A DNA stretch of 64,000 bases from Ruminococcus champanellensis 18P13 = JCM 17042 (GCF_000210095.1 NC_021039.1:1578107-1642106), one strand, 5' to 3'. Counted from the stretch's first letter, positions 1 to 10,149 are shown. Numbers and translations are program-made. The notes: generated by a model not told the origin, from the letters alone.

Positions 1-1
1 A

Positions 2-418
2 AAGCGGTTCAACTTCTTCCACTTTATGATCGACCTGGATCAGGGCCCCTGCGCCATCAAGCGGCTGCGGGGTTGCGGCTGCGGCAATGAGTATGTTGCC
101 ATCACGCCGGACGGAGATATTTACCCGTGTCATCAGTTTGTAGGCATGGAAGAATACAAGATGGGGAACCTGGATGAGGGAACCTTTAATCTGGATATCA
201 AGGCGGAGTTTGCTGCGGCGCATGTATACACCAAACCGGAATGTAAGCAGTGCTGGGCAAAATTTTATTGCAGCGGCGGATGTAACGCCAACAACTACCA
301 GTATGCGGGGGATATCCACAATGCCCACAAGTTCTCCTGTCAGCTTCAGAAAAAGCGGCTGGAGTGTGCCATTATGATCAAAGCGGCGCACCTTGCGGAG
401 GATCTTGCAGACAAATAA
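2..418 (+). CDS. scfB: SCIFF-peptide radical SAM maturase, C-terminal part (cut by window edge)
   Basis: This is the C-terminal 138 residues of a SPASM-type radical SAM enzyme that probably forms thioether cross-links in the clostridial SCIFF peptide. The frame is open to the left edge, so the start and the radical SAM CxxxCxxC core lie outside. Visible are the cysteine-rich SPASM features: a GCGCGNEY segment, then DGDIYPCHQF, then CKQCWAKFYCSGGC, then a final FSCQ cysteine. These bind auxiliary iron-sulfur clusters. The family assignment rests on the strong resemblance of this tail to SCIFF maturases; another SPASM peptide maturase is possible. A clear terminator follows 30 bases after the stop. 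The small scfA precursor gene would be expected upstream, outside the window. Confidence 0.8.
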   Translation, partial: KRFNFFHFMIDLDQGPCAIKRLRGCGCGNEYVAITPDGDIYPCHQFVGMEEYKMGNLDEGTFNLDIKAEFAAAHVYTKPECKQCWAKFYCSGGCNANNYQYAGDIHNAHKFSCQLQKKRLECAIMIKAAHLAEDLADK

Positions 419-446
419 AACGTGTCGGCGCAGATTAGAAGTATTT

Positions 447-487
447 AGCCCGGAAGTGGTTTGATTGAACTGCTTCCGGGCTTATTT
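447..487 (+). terminator. Rho-independent terminator after scfB
   Basis: A 15-base-pair stem (447-461 with 468-482, two G-U pairs) starts AGCCCGGAAG and is followed by TATTT. It sits just after the scfB stop and points with it. Confidence 0.75.
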
Positions 488-518
488 GCATATGACATTT
501 GGGCATAAATGGGATGCA

Positions 519-827
519 TCAACCTAAATCGTACGATGAATAGCCAAATTCGATTATCATCCTTTGCAGTTCTCGAAAATGCTTCCGGTTTTCAGATTTT
601 GAGAATATGCCTTTTTTGTTGAAAAGAATTTTGGTGGGTCTATCAGCAGTAAAAAACAGAAAATAAGGAGGTTGGGCAAATAGATCCCTTTCTGCGATAC
701 AAGTTTTACCGTTGCTGCCTTGTTTGATGCACGCCTGAAAAACGATTTTTTCGCCGTTTGTAAAAGTAATCCCATTCTGATTGATCTCTTTGATCTCATA
801 AAAACTCTTTTCAGATGCTGTATGCAT
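519..827 (-). CDS. Small hypothetical protein, 102 aa
   Basis: I do not recognise this protein. The start at 827 is chosen because AAGGAGGG lies six bases upstream; the open frame runs further up but through the gap terminator. The product is small, without signal peptide or membrane segment. It begins MHTASEKSFYEIKEIN, and its middle (NGEKIVFQACIKQ, then FFTADRPTKILFNKKG) alternates strand-like stretches, suggesting a small beta-rich fold. It contains two cysteines. It lies between the scfB terminator and the gap terminator on the strand of gap, so it may be expressed by read-through from gap or from a weak promoter inside the hairpin region. Function is unknown. Confidence 0.55.
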   Translation of the reverse strand: MHTASEKSFYEIKEINQNGITFTNGEKIVFQACIKQGSNGKTCIAERDLFAQPPYFLFFTADRPTKILFNKKGIFSKSENRKHFRELQRMIIEFGYSSYDLG

Positions 828-867
828 TTTTCCCTCCTTGTTGAGCGATGTATTATGTTTCATCCAT

Positions 868-907
868 ATAAAAAGAAAACGCCGTTTCCCGAAAGAAACG
901 GCGTTTT
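868..907 (-). terminator. Rho-independent terminator of gap
   Basis: A perfect 13-base-pair stem (876-888 with 895-907; loop CCGAAA) reads on the minus strand into CTTTTTAT. It lies 15 bases beyond the gap stop codon. Confidence 0.85.
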
Positions 908-922
908 GCAATCGTAAAACGA

Positions 923-1954
923 TTAGCCCAGCTCTGCGAAGTACTTGATCGTACGAACCATCTGGCTGGTGTAGGAGTTCTCGTTGTCATACCAGGAAAC
1001 AACCTGAACCTCGTACAGATCCTCAGCGATCTGTGCAACCATGGTCTGGGTAGCATCGAACAGAGAACCGTATCTCATGCCGATTACGTCGGAAGAAACG
1101 ATCTGATCCTCGTTGTAGCCGAAGGACTCAGAAGCAGCAGCCTTCATAGCAGCGTTGATTGCTTCCTTGGTTACGTCCTTGCCCTTAACAACTGCGGTCA
1201 GGATGGTGGTAGAACCAGTCGGAACCGGAACTCTCTGTGCGGAACCGATCAGCTTGCCGTTCAGCTCCGGAATTACCAGGCCGATTGCCTTAGCAGCACC
1301 GGTGGAGTTCGGAACGATGTTTGCAGCACCTGCTCTTGCTCTTCTCAGGTCGCCCTTTCTGTGCGGACCATCCAGGATCATCTGGTCGCCGGTGTAAGCG
1401 TGGATGGTGCTCATGATACCGCTCTGGATGGGAGCGTAGTCGTTCAGAGCCTTTGCCATGGGAGCCAGGCAGTTGGTGGTGCAGGATGCAGCGGAGATGA
1501 TGGTGTCATCCTTGGTCAGAGTGTTCTCGTTTACGGAGAATACGATGGTTTTCAGATCGTTGCCGGCGGGAGCGGAAATAACAACCTTCTTTGCGCCTGC
1601 ATCGATGTGAGCCTGGGACTTCTCCTTGGAGCAGTAGAAGCCGGTGCACTCGAGTACAACGTCAACACCGATCTTGCCCCAGGGCAGCTCAGCTGCCTTC
1701 GGCTCAGCGTAGATTGTGATCTTCTTGCCATCAACGATGATGCAGCCTTCGCCTGCCTCTACAGTGTGGAGACCCTGGCCGATTCTGCCGCAGTAACCGC
1801 CCTGAGCGGTGTCATACTTGAGAAGCTGTGCCAGCATCTTGGGGTCTGTCAGATCGTTGATTGCTACGATCTCATAGCCCTCAGCGCCGAACATCTGTCT
1901 GAAAGCCAGACGGCCGATACGGCCAAAACCATTGATTGCTACTTTAACTGCCAT
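923..1954 (-). CDS. gap: Glyceraldehyde-3-phosphate dehydrogenase, type I
   Basis: This enzyme oxidises glyceraldehyde 3-phosphate to 1,3-bisphosphoglycerate with NAD and phosphate in cytosolic glycolysis. The 343 residues are full length. The N-terminal Rossmann signature NGFGRIGR is present near residue 8, the catalytic cysteine lies in [12 protein letters not shown] near residue 155, and the substrate-loop motifs [10 protein letters not shown] and the terminal SWYDNENSY are intact. The start is supported by AGGAGG seven bases upstream. The gene has its own promoter with a 17-base spacer and its own terminator, so it is a single-gene unit. Single-gene organisation, rather than the gap-pgk-tpi order, is common in this group. 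Confidence 0.97.
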   Translation of the reverse strand: MAVKVAINGFGRIGRLAFRQMFGAEGYEIVAINDLTDPKMLAQLLKYDTAQGGYCGRIGQGLHTVEAGEGCIIVDGKKITIYAEPKAAELPWGKIGVDVVLECTGFYCSKEKSQAHIDAGAKKVVISAPAGNDLKTIVFSVNENTLTKDDTIISAASCTTNCLAPMAKALNDYAPIQSGIMSTIHAYTGDQMILDGPHRKGDLRRARAGAANIVPNSTGAAKAIGLVIPELNGKLIGSAQRVPVPTGSTTILTAVVKGKDVTKEAINAAMKAAASESFGYNEDQIVSSDVIGMRYGSLFDATQTMVAQIAEDLYEVQVVSWYDNENSYTSQMVRTIKYFAELG

Positions 1955-1985
1955 TGGAATGTACCTCCTAATATTTTATGGTTCT

Positions 1986-2014
1986 ATTATACACCATCCG
2001 GGCGCATTTTTCAA
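1986..2014 (-). promoter_or_regulatory. Vegetative promoter of gap
   Basis: On the minus strand TTGAAA (2009-2014) and a perfect TATAAT (1986-1991) are separated by 17 bases, and lie about 30 bases before the gap start codon. Confidence 0.8.
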
Positions 2015-2134
2015 GTGCTTTGTCAGGAAAATAACTATTATTTTTCGGTGCATTTGCATTCTGCAAGGAAATCCATTGTTTCAAGTGTGCTTTTTGTGCA
2101 AAAGCGACAATTGCGGAGAATCTGAAAAAAGTGG

Positions 2135-2163
2135 TGTACAAATGGGAGAAAATATTGTATAAT
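2135..2163 (+). promoter_or_regulatory. Probable promoter of the kinase-like gene
   Basis: A perfect TATAAT at 2158-2163 stands 29 bases before the start at 2193. The -35 at 2135-2140 (TGTACA) matches only four of six bases, with 17-base spacing. This promoter diverges from that of gap. Confidence 0.6.
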
Positions 2164-2192
2164 ACATACATGTACAATAACATGGAGGGGTC

Positions 2193-3281
2193 ATGATGCA
2201 GACAGAACAACAAAGGACGCAGCTGGCTGTGCTGCAGGATATTTTCAAACACTCCCATCAATATGTGTGGATCGCAGACCTGTCCTGCCAGGTGCTGTGG
2301 TGCAGCCATGACAGTCTGCCGGGGGCGTTCCGGGATCTGGACATTGGAAAGCTGCTCCGATCTCATCGGGGCATGCGGCTGTGCAGCGGCAGATATACCT
2401 GTACCCTGGATGGACTGACGTATTCCTACAGCCTGCTGCGGTATCCGGATCCGGAGGATCAGGCAAAGGATCTGCTGGTGATCCAGATGGCAGGAGAGGA
2501 TGTATTTGCGGCATTCCTCCATGACAGCATGATCCGGGAATTTTTAGAAAATCAGTCCGGCACCATTCGCCAGGCGGTATCCGGGATTACCGCAGTCAGC
2601 GGACAGCTTGCCCAGCGGCTCCGCATCAATCAGGATGAACCGGCTCGGGAGTTGTTGAATGTGGGCATCAGCAACTGCTTCCGCCTGCTGCGGAGTACGG
2701 CGCATACCACGGAGCTGCTCCGGTATGCGGAAGCGCCTGTGCAGCGTGTCCGCATTGACGTGTGCGCTTTTTTGCAGGAATTTGCCCAGGCATGTACGGA
2801 GCTGCTACAGGGACATATGCAGGTGACTCTGGAGGACACAGAGCCGGTATACATTGTATCGGATCCGGAGCGTTTTTCTGCCTGCATCCAGTCCATGCTG
2901 CTGCTGAGCTGTGGCTCGGGTCCATGTGCCTCCCTGCGCATCCGTGCAGTGTGTCAGCGGGAGCAGCTTTGTATTTCCATGCTGCCGGCAGAAGCGGATG
3001 CACCGGAAAAGCCGGCACACCGGGTGCGGCATGACAAGCTGGAACCGCTGCATCCGGGAAATCCCCTGGATTCAGAGGCGTATCTGATCCGTCGGTATTG
3101 CAGCGTGTTCGGTGGCACACTGGAGCAAGGGGAGGCGGGCTGGCAGCTACGGCTGCCCCTGGCAAGCTCGGAGGATGCGGAACTGCTGGCTTGCTGCTCT
3201 CCCAAGCTGGATTATGCAGGAAACCGGTTCTCCCGGCTTCAGATCAATCTGTCCCAGATTGCAGAATTTGATTTTTATTAA
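2193..3281 (+). CDS. Degenerate sensor-histidine-kinase-like protein
   Basis: This 362-residue soluble protein has the layout of a sensor kinase with the catalytic motifs worn away. Residues about 10-105 look like a PAS-type sensor (YVWIADLSCQVLW). Two long helices at about 113-143 and 151-181 look like a DHp dimerisation hairpin, but no histidine sits in an HExRxP-like motif. The stretch SDPERFSACIQSMLLLSC at about 223-240 resembles an ATPase N-box without its asparagine, and FGGTLEQGEAGWQLRLPL at about 307-323 resembles the end of an HATPase domain. It has its own promoter and terminator and no adjacent response regulator. It may be an adaptor or ligand-sensing pseudokinase; the family call is inference from pattern only. 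Confidence 0.6.
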   Translation: MMQTEQQRTQLAVLQDIFKHSHQYVWIADLSCQVLWCSHDSLPGAFRDLDIGKLLRSHRGMRLCSGRYTCTLDGLTYSYSLLRYPDPEDQAKDLLVIQMAGEDVFAAFLHDSMIREFLENQSGTIRQAVSGITAVSGQLAQRLRINQDEPARELLNVGISNCFRLLRSTAHTTELLRYAEAPVQRVRIDVCAFLQEFAQACTELLQGHMQVTLEDTEPVYIVSDPERFSACIQSMLLLSCGSGPCASLRIRAVCQREQLCISMLPAEADAPEKPAHRVRHDKLEPLHPGNPLDSEAYLIRRYCSVFGGTLEQGEAGWQLRLPLASSEDAELLACCSPKLDYAGNRFSRLQINLSQIAEFDFY

Positions 3282-3290
3282 GCAACGAAA

Positions 3291-4968
<1,678 letters not shown>

Positions 4969-4981
4969 TCATATCATTTCT

Positions 4982-5010
4982 ATTTTACCCTGTTTGCGTA
5001 TAAAAAGCAA
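4982..5010 (-). promoter_or_regulatory. Probable promoter of pyrG
   Basis: On the minus strand TTGCTT (5005-5010) and TAAAAT (4982-4987) are separated by 17 bases, about 50 bases before the pyrG start. Confidence 0.6.
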
Positions 5011-5051
5011 GAGGAAAAAAGAATTTTGTCACTTTATTTTGGCGGATGCAG

Positions 5052-5079
5052 AAAAAACGCCGTCCCATGGGGGACGGCG
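5052..5079 (-). terminator. Terminator of the two-component operon
   Basis: A 9-base-pair GC stem (5058-5066 with 5071-5079, loop ATGG) reads on the minus strand into TTTTTT, directly after the small third gene of the operon. Confidence 0.85.
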
Positions 5080-5084
5080 CTGTC

Positions 5085-5465
5085 TTACGAAAGGAGTTCT
5101 GCCCGGATCCGGGCACAGTAGATTGTAAAGGCAAGATTCTGTTCCAGGGAGGATACCCGAAACCGGCTGTCTGCTTCATAGCCGCAATTGGCAAAATCGT
5201 CAATGGTGAGTCCGCTGAAGAAGCCGTTTGCGACATCAAAGCTGACGGTACCGGAAATGTTGTACAAGGTCAGCCGGATCCGGTATTTTCCCTGTTGATG
5301 GGTCAGAAGCATGGAAAGCACCGGAATTTCCTCCAGTCGGCTCTCGTCAAAGCGGGTACCGTATGTGAGAGAAAGGATTTTGCCAAAGCAGTGCCAGTGT
5401 TGTAAGTCCGGGGGCAGCGTCCGGTACAGAAGCTCCATGCCCTCAATGGCTTCCAGTCCCTGCAT
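5085..5465 (-). CDS. Hypothetical protein, third gene of a two-component operon
   Basis: I do not recognise this 126-residue protein. It has no signal peptide or membrane segment. The central part (YRIRLTLYNISGTVSFDVANGFFSGLTIDDF) is strand-rich, and the whole looks like a small soluble alpha/beta protein. Its start overlaps the kinase gene end by 23 bases and has an AAGGAGG site at good distance, so it is translated from the same message as the kinase and regulator. A terminator follows within six bases of its stop. The tight coupling suggests a job tied to the kinase, such as an output or accessory protein, but nothing in the sequence names it. Confidence 0.65.
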   Translation of the reverse strand: MQGLEAIEGMELLYRTLPPDLQHWHCFGKILSLTYGTRFDESRLEEIPVLSMLLTHQQGKYRIRLTLYNISGTVSFDVANGFFSGLTIDDFANCGYEADSRFRVSSLEQNLAFTIYCARIRAELLS

Positions 5466-6864
5466 GATGCGTTTCCTCCTTTTTATCCTGGTGGATCACA
5501 AACCAGAAGGTGGAGCCCTTCCCAAGGGTGCTGTCCACGCCGTAGGAGTAATTGTGCAGCTTCATAATGGCTTTCACGATGGACAGTCCCAAGCCGGTAC
5601 CCACAACCTCCCGCTTGTGGTTTTCGCTGCGGTAGTACTTGTCAAAGATCATTCGCAGATTCTCCTTGTCAATGCCTGCACCGGTGTCCTGCACCTCGAT
5701 GCGGACGCCGTTGGGAGTGTTGATCTGCCGGACAAAGATCTGCTTGTTCGGGCCTGTGTAATTGACGGCGTTGTTGATCAGGTTGCAGATCACCTGCTCG
5801 ATTTTTCCTGCATCGCAGGTGACCATGGTTTCTTCGTCCGGCGTAAAGTGGATGTGGTAGCCGGTTTTGGCGGACAGCCCCCGATACCGGTCGATGATTT
5901 CCGACAGCTTTGCCCGGATGCCGAAGGTGGAGGGGGTCAGCGCCAGTCCGCCGCTTTCCAGCTTGGACAGATCCAGAATGTCATTGACCATCAGTGCCAG
6001 CCGATCGGTTTCTTCAATGATGATATTCAGATGCTCCGCACGCTTTACCGGATTGTCTCCGCTCAGATCCCGGATCATTTCCGCATATGCCTTCATCATG
6101 GTCAGCGGCGTGCGCAGATCGTGGGACACGTTGGCGATCAGATCCCGCTGGAGGGTATCCACTCTGGAGATTTCCTGTGCCGCATAGGTCAGCGCCCCTG
6201 CCAGCTGCTGCAGCTCCAGGTAGCTGCCCCCGTCAAATTGCACGTTGTAGTTGCCCTTTGCCATTTGCTTGGCGGATTTGGTCAGGCTTGCAATGGGTCG
6301 TGCCAGCCGGCGGGACAGATAAATGGACAGCAGCAGACCCAGCATCAGCAGAATGGCAGAGATGATCAGCAGCTGCCGCTTGATGATGGCTTCCGTGGAG
6401 CCTACCGGCACCAGTGGCGTATTCAGCAGCAGATAGCCCTTGGGATTGTCCATGGTGCCGATCACCGTACCGTACACCAGAGTATTGGTGCGGATGTGTT
6501 CGTTCATGATATCTCCGCAGATGGTGCCGGTCTTGCTGGAGCGGATCTGTGAGATAAAGGCACTGGTGTAGTTGGCAAAGCCGTGCACCAGGCAGGCGTT
6601 GCCCATCAGATCCTTGGAATATACCGTCCGGTAGTACTTGTCCACCACCACGATGCACAGATCGTTGTCATAGGCAAGTTCATCGTAGGTTTCTTCGTAG
6701 TTCTCCGTGCCGTAAATGTTCAACATATGGGCGGCAACCTTCTGGATGTCCGATGTCTTCATCCGGTCATAGAACTTTTCCAGAAAGATGATCTGGAATC
6801 CCCACAGCAGGAGAAATACCACCAGGATGAAGAACATAAAATAACACCAGAAGTGCAGTGCCAT
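5443..6864 (-). CDS. Membrane sensor histidine kinase
   Basis: This is a classical transmembrane kinase of about 473 residues. From the start at 6864 there is a membrane segment at residues about 3-27, an extracellular sensor of about 140 residues, a second membrane segment (LLIISAILLMLGLLLSIYL), a HAMP linker, a HisKA domain with the phosphoacceptor in ANVSHDLRTPLTMM, and an HATPase domain with N-box (VICNLINNAVNY), G1 (DTGAGID), F (IFDKYYR) and G2 (GTGLGLSIVK) motifs. A TTG start at 6906 would overlap the regulator gene, but lacks a ribosome site; ATG 6864 is preferred. It is paired with the regulator just upstream. The stimulus cannot be told from the sequence. Confidence 0.92.
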   Translation of the reverse strand: MALHFWCYFMFFILVVFLLLWGFQIIFLEKFYDRMKTSDIQKVAAHMLNIYGTENYEETYDELAYDNDLCIVVVDKYYRTVYSKDLMGNACLVHGFANYTSAFISQIRSSKTGTICGDIMNEHIRTNTLVYGTVIGTMDNPKGYLLLNTPLVPVGSTEAIIKRQLLIISAILLMLGLLLSIYLSRRLARPIASLTKSAKQMAKGNYNVQFDGGSYLELQQLAGALTYAAQEISRVDTLQRDLIANVSHDLRTPLTMMKAYAEMIRDLSGDNPVKRAEHLNIIIEETDRLALMVNDILDLSKLESGGLALTPSTFGIRAKLSEIIDRYRGLSAKTGYHIHFTPDEETMVTCDAGKIEQVICNLINNAVNYTGPNKQIFVRQINTPNGVRIEVQDTGAGIDKENLRMIFDKYYRSENHKREVVGTGLGLSIVKAIMKLHNYSYGVDSTLGKGSTFWFVIHQDKKEETHHAGTGSH

Positions 6865-6892
6865 GCTTTCGCCGCCTGTCCGGCGGTGCCGT

Positions 6893-7567
6893 TCAGCGAA
6901 CTTCAAACTTATACCCCATTCCCCGGAGGGTTACAATGAATTTCCGGTATTCTCCCAGGCTGTTCCGGAGCATTTTGATGTGGGTATCCACCGTCCGGTC
7001 GTCTCCGAAAAAGTCATAGCCCCAGACCTCCTCCAGCAGCTTGTCCCGGGTCAGGGCAATGTTGCTGTTTTTTACCAGGTAGAACAGCAGGTCGTACTCC
7101 TTGGGGGTCATGGATACCCGCTTGCCGTTTACATAGACCTCTCTGCCAGCCATGTCGATTTCCAGTCCCTCGAATTTCAGCCGGTCCGGGTTGGCGGGTG
7201 CCGCATGCTCGCTGCGCTTGATGACTGCCTTGACCCGTGCCATCAGCTCCTTGGGGGAGAAGGGCTTGACCACATAGTCATCAATGCCCAGCTCAAAGCC
7301 GAACAGCTTGTCGTATTCCTCACCCCGGGCAGAAAGCATGATGACCGGAATGTTTTTATACTTTTTGATCTCCTTGCATGCGGAAAAACCGTCCAGACGG
7401 GGCATCATAATATCCATGATGATTACATCAAAGTCCTGGCTCTTGACCAATTCCACTGCCTGCATACCGTCCTCTGCCTCTGCAACCTCATAGCCTTCAA
7501 ATTCTGCGTATTCCTTGACGACCAGCCGGATGTTGGCCTCGTCGTCCACGATCAGTAACCGTTTCAT
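6893..7567 (-). CDS. OmpR/PhoB family response regulator
   Basis: The 224-residue product has a receiver domain (RLLIVDDEANIR, phosphoacceptor in DVIIMDIMMPRLDG near residue 52, MLSARGEEYDK, and the lysine in DDYVVKPFSP) and a winged-helix DNA-binding domain (VSMTPKEYDLLFYLVKNSN, then VDTHIKMLRNSLG, ending GMGYKFE). It should be phosphorylated by the kinase encoded 29 bases downstream. The start at 7567 is set by homology: the ribosome site nearest to it is poor, and the good AAAGGAG lies about 30 bases further up, so translation may be weak or the leader may fold. A promoter with 17-base spacing lies upstream. Confidence 0.93.
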   Translation of the reverse strand: MKRLLIVDDEANIRLVVKEYAEFEGYEVAEAEDGMQAVELVKSQDFDVIIMDIMMPRLDGFSACKEIKKYKNIPVIMLSARGEEYDKLFGFELGIDDYVVKPFSPKELMARVKAVIKRSEHAAPANPDRLKFEGLEIDMAGREVYVNGKRVSMTPKEYDLLFYLVKNSNIALTRDKLLEEVWGYDFFGDDRTVDTHIKMLRNSLGEYRKFIVTLRGMGYKFEVR

Positions 7568-7621
7568 AAGCTTGTCTGCGTGCCCTGTTGAGCCGCACTC
7601 CTTTCTTGGTTTGCTGCTTGT

Positions 7622-7650
7622 ATCATACCATACTGATGCCAGTATATCAA
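7622..7650 (-). promoter_or_regulatory. Promoter of the two-component operon
   Basis: On the minus strand TTGATA (7645-7650) and TATGAT (7622-7627) are spaced by 17 bases, 55 bases before the regulator start. Confidence 0.65.
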
Positions 7651-7741
7651 GCCCTTGTGAAAAAACTGTGACGGGCAAAAAAAGATTCCGGGAGAATTCT
7701 TGAGCAGTTTGCACAAACAGCCAGGATTTGAAGCGGAATCA

Positions 7742-7770
7742 TTGACATTTGCGTGCATTTTTGGTATAAT
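7742..7770 (+). promoter_or_regulatory. Perfect consensus vegetative promoter of the GGDEF-EAL gene
   Basis: TTGACA (7742-7747), exactly 17 bases, then TATAAT (7765-7770). Both hexamers are perfect. The leader to the TTG start is about 85 bases and holds a short hairpin (CTCCGC with GCGGAG, about 7793-7813). Confidence 0.85.
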
Positions 7771-7860
7771 CAATGTATATATAAATGGGGCGTCCTCCGC
7801 ATCGGAAGCGGAGAGTCAGGGGAATGCGCACAGCGCAGATCCGGTTAGGACAGGATAGCA

Positions 7861-10131
7861 TTGAAAAGAAAAAGATGGTTGATCTGTGAGGGGGTTTTTA
7901 CCCTTGCCACCGGTATCGTCATTGCCTATGCGGCTATGAACCGGCAGGATGCATTTTTAATTTTTACTTCATATGTACTGGTGGTGGCAGTGCTCAGCGT
8001 GGCGCTGACCGTGTACTGGCAGAGCAGCTCTGCCCGGGCGATGGAAGCCAACCGCCGCCGCATTGCCTATTTTATTGACAATATCAACACGCCGGCATTG
8101 CTGTGGGACAATGCCCTGGAGCATATCCGGATCAATGACAGCCTGCGACAGGTGCTGGGCTTTGCAGAGGGGGAGACCCTTACAAAAGAGCAGTTCCCGG
8201 CACTGTTTGAGCGGCAGGACTGGAAGGAGCAGGACATTCAGGATATTCTCCGGAGCCGGAATGCAGAGTTTGTGATCCATACCCGCAGCGGTCAGGCGGT
8301 CACCATGGTCTGGAGCACCTCCGGCATGCAGCAGACGGAAAACACCTGCCTGTTCATGACCATCGGGGTGAACGTGACGGAGACCCGGCAGATGCAGTCG
8401 GAGATCGAGATGTTCTCCAATCAGCTGGCAGCCTCTGAATGGCGGTATTCCCTGTCCATGGAGCTGTCAGAGATCGGCATTCTGCTGACCCAGGGGGACA
8501 AGTATTTCATTTCTCCGGAGCTGCAGCGCATGCTTGGGCTGGATGAAGCCTCTGTATCCTTCGCTGCCTTCCGGCGGATGGTGCATCCCAATGACACGGT
8601 GATCTACGACACCTTTATGCGCAGTGTGGAGCGGCTACCCCAGATGCAGGAGGATCCGGAGGATCAGATCCACTCCATGGAGCTGCGGCTTCGTTCGGCG
8701 GACGGGGAATATCACTGGTACAACTATCGCTACAAGGCGGCAAAGCTGGTTGGGGCGGATACCCCCATCATCGGCGGCTCCTTCATCAACATGGACACGG
8801 AAAAGGAAAAGGACGCTTTGATCGAGCGGCTGGCTTATGTGGACGAGGTCACGGGCATTTCCAACCGGAACAAGCTGATGCTTATGGGACAGGAGACCTA
8901 TGTATGTTCCCTGGAGCTGGGGATTACCTACTTTGTCATGGTGCTGGACATTGACCGGTTCCACCTGGTGAATGATGCCTACGGCTACGAATGCGGCAAC
9001 AAGACCTTACAGGATTTTGCCCACATTATGTATAAGTATCTGTCCTTCGGGGGCTTTGGTGCCCGGATCTCTGCGGACAACTTTGCGCTGATCCTCCGGG
9101 ATTACGGGGATGAGGAGCTGCCGGTCAAGACCATGGAACGGATCCAGGCGGATCTTGCCCAGTTGGGTATGACGGAGCTTTCCGCCAAGGCGCTGACCTG
9201 CTCCGCCGGCTATTCCCGGATGCCCCAGGACGGTGAATCCTTTGCGGAGGTACTGGAGCATGCGGAATTTGCCCTGTCCTCTGCGGAGCACCGGAAGGGC
9301 ACGGTGGTAGGCTACAACAGTAGTATGCATGATACCATTGTAGGGGAGAGCGAGCTGGAAAAGCAGTTGTCCGATGCCATTGACAATGGGGAACTGCGGC
9401 TGTACTATCAGCCCAAGATCGCATTGACCAACGGCAGGATTATCGGTGTGGAGGCATTGATCCGCTGGATCCGGCCGGACGGCACGGTGGTGCAGCCAGG
9501 CAGCTTTGTGCCCATTGCGGAAACCTCCCAGCTGATCCGGAAAATCAGCGATTATGTTCTGTCCGAGGCATGTGAGCAGAACCGGATCTGGCAGCGGATG
9601 GGACTGCCCAATATCATCATGTCCATCAACCTGACTTCGGCGGATTTCTATCAAACCAACGTGTGCGAGGCAGTGTATGAAGCTCTGGCACGGACTGGTC
9701 TGGAGGCACAGTGGCTGGAGATCGAGCTGACGGAATCCCTGGCTCTGAAGGATCTGGATATGGCACTGGAGCAGATGCACCAGCTGCGTGCCATGGGCGT
9801 GCGTCTGGCGATGGACGATTTCGGTACCGGGTACTCCTCACTGAGCTATTTGCAGGTATTGCCCATTACCCTGTTGAAGCTGGATCGCAGCTTTGTGGTG
9901 AATCTGGAGCAGGATGAGATTGCAAGAGAGATTGTGGCAGCGGTGATCCGCATTGCCAAGTCCAAGCATATTGAAACCATTGCGGAGGGCATCGAGCACC
10001 CGGAGCAGGCAAGGCTGCTGCGGATCGCCGGCTGTGACAATGCCCAGGGCTATCTGTATGGCAAGCCCATGCCCCCCAAGGAGATTGAGGAATTTATGCG
10101 GCGTAATGTGACAGAGCGCCAGGTTTACTGA
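7861..10131 (+). CDS. Membrane PAS-GGDEF-EAL protein, probable c-di-GMP phosphodiesterase
   Basis: This 756-residue protein has two N-terminal membrane helices (about residues 5-28 and 36-55), two PAS-like sensor regions (about 65-180 and 190-310), a GGDEF domain (about 320-480) and a C-terminal EAL domain (about 495-745). The cyclase signature is lost: the RxGGDEF position reads RISADNF. The EAL domain looks intact: VEALIRW, SINLT, ELTES, MDDFGTGYSS, LKLDRSF, ETIAEGIE and QGYLYGKP are present. It should therefore hydrolyse c-di-GMP, with the GGDEF part perhaps a GTP or c-di-GMP sensor. The start is TTG behind an AGGACAGGA site. It has a perfect promoter and is followed 18 bases later by a hemolysin III family gene. 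Confidence 0.9.
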   Translation: MKRKRWLICEGVFTLATGIVIAYAAMNRQDAFLIFTSYVLVVAVLSVALTVYWQSSSARAMEANRRRIAYFIDNINTPALLWDNALEHIRINDSLRQVLGFAEGETLTKEQFPALFERQDWKEQDIQDILRSRNAEFVIHTRSGQAVTMVWSTSGMQQTENTCLFMTIGVNVTETRQMQSEIEMFSNQLAASEWRYSLSMELSEIGILLTQGDKYFISPELQRMLGLDEASVSFAAFRRMVHPNDTVIYDTFMRSVERLPQMQEDPEDQIHSMELRLRSADGEYHWYNYRYKAAKLVGADTPIIGGSFINMDTEKEKDALIERLAYVDEVTGISNRNKLMLMGQETYVCSLELGITYFVMVLDIDRFHLVNDAYGYECGNKTLQDFAHIMYKYLSFGGFGARISADNFALILRDYGDEELPVKTMERIQADLAQLGMTELSAKALTCSAGYSRMPQDGESFAEVLEHAEFALSSAEHRKGTVVGYNSSMHDTIVGESELEKQLSDAIDNGELRLYYQPKIALTNGRIIGVEALIRWIRPDGTVVQPGSFVPIAETSQLIRKISDYVLSEACEQNRIWQRMGLPNIIMSINLTSADFYQTNVCEAVYEALARTGLEAQWLEIELTESLALKDLDMALEQMHQLRAMGVRLAMDDFGTGYSSLSYLQVLPITLLKLDRSFVVNLEQDEIAREIVAAVIRIAKSKHIETIAEGIEHPEQARLLRIAGCDNAQGYLYGKPMPPKEIEEFMRRNVTERQVY

Positions 10132-10149
10132 TTGCAAGGAGGAATCAAC

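Noticed and set aside
7771-7860. A possible c-di-GMP riboswitch before the EAL gene
   Set aside because: The leader is only about 85 bases and lacks the conserved GEMM core; only one short hairpin is seen.
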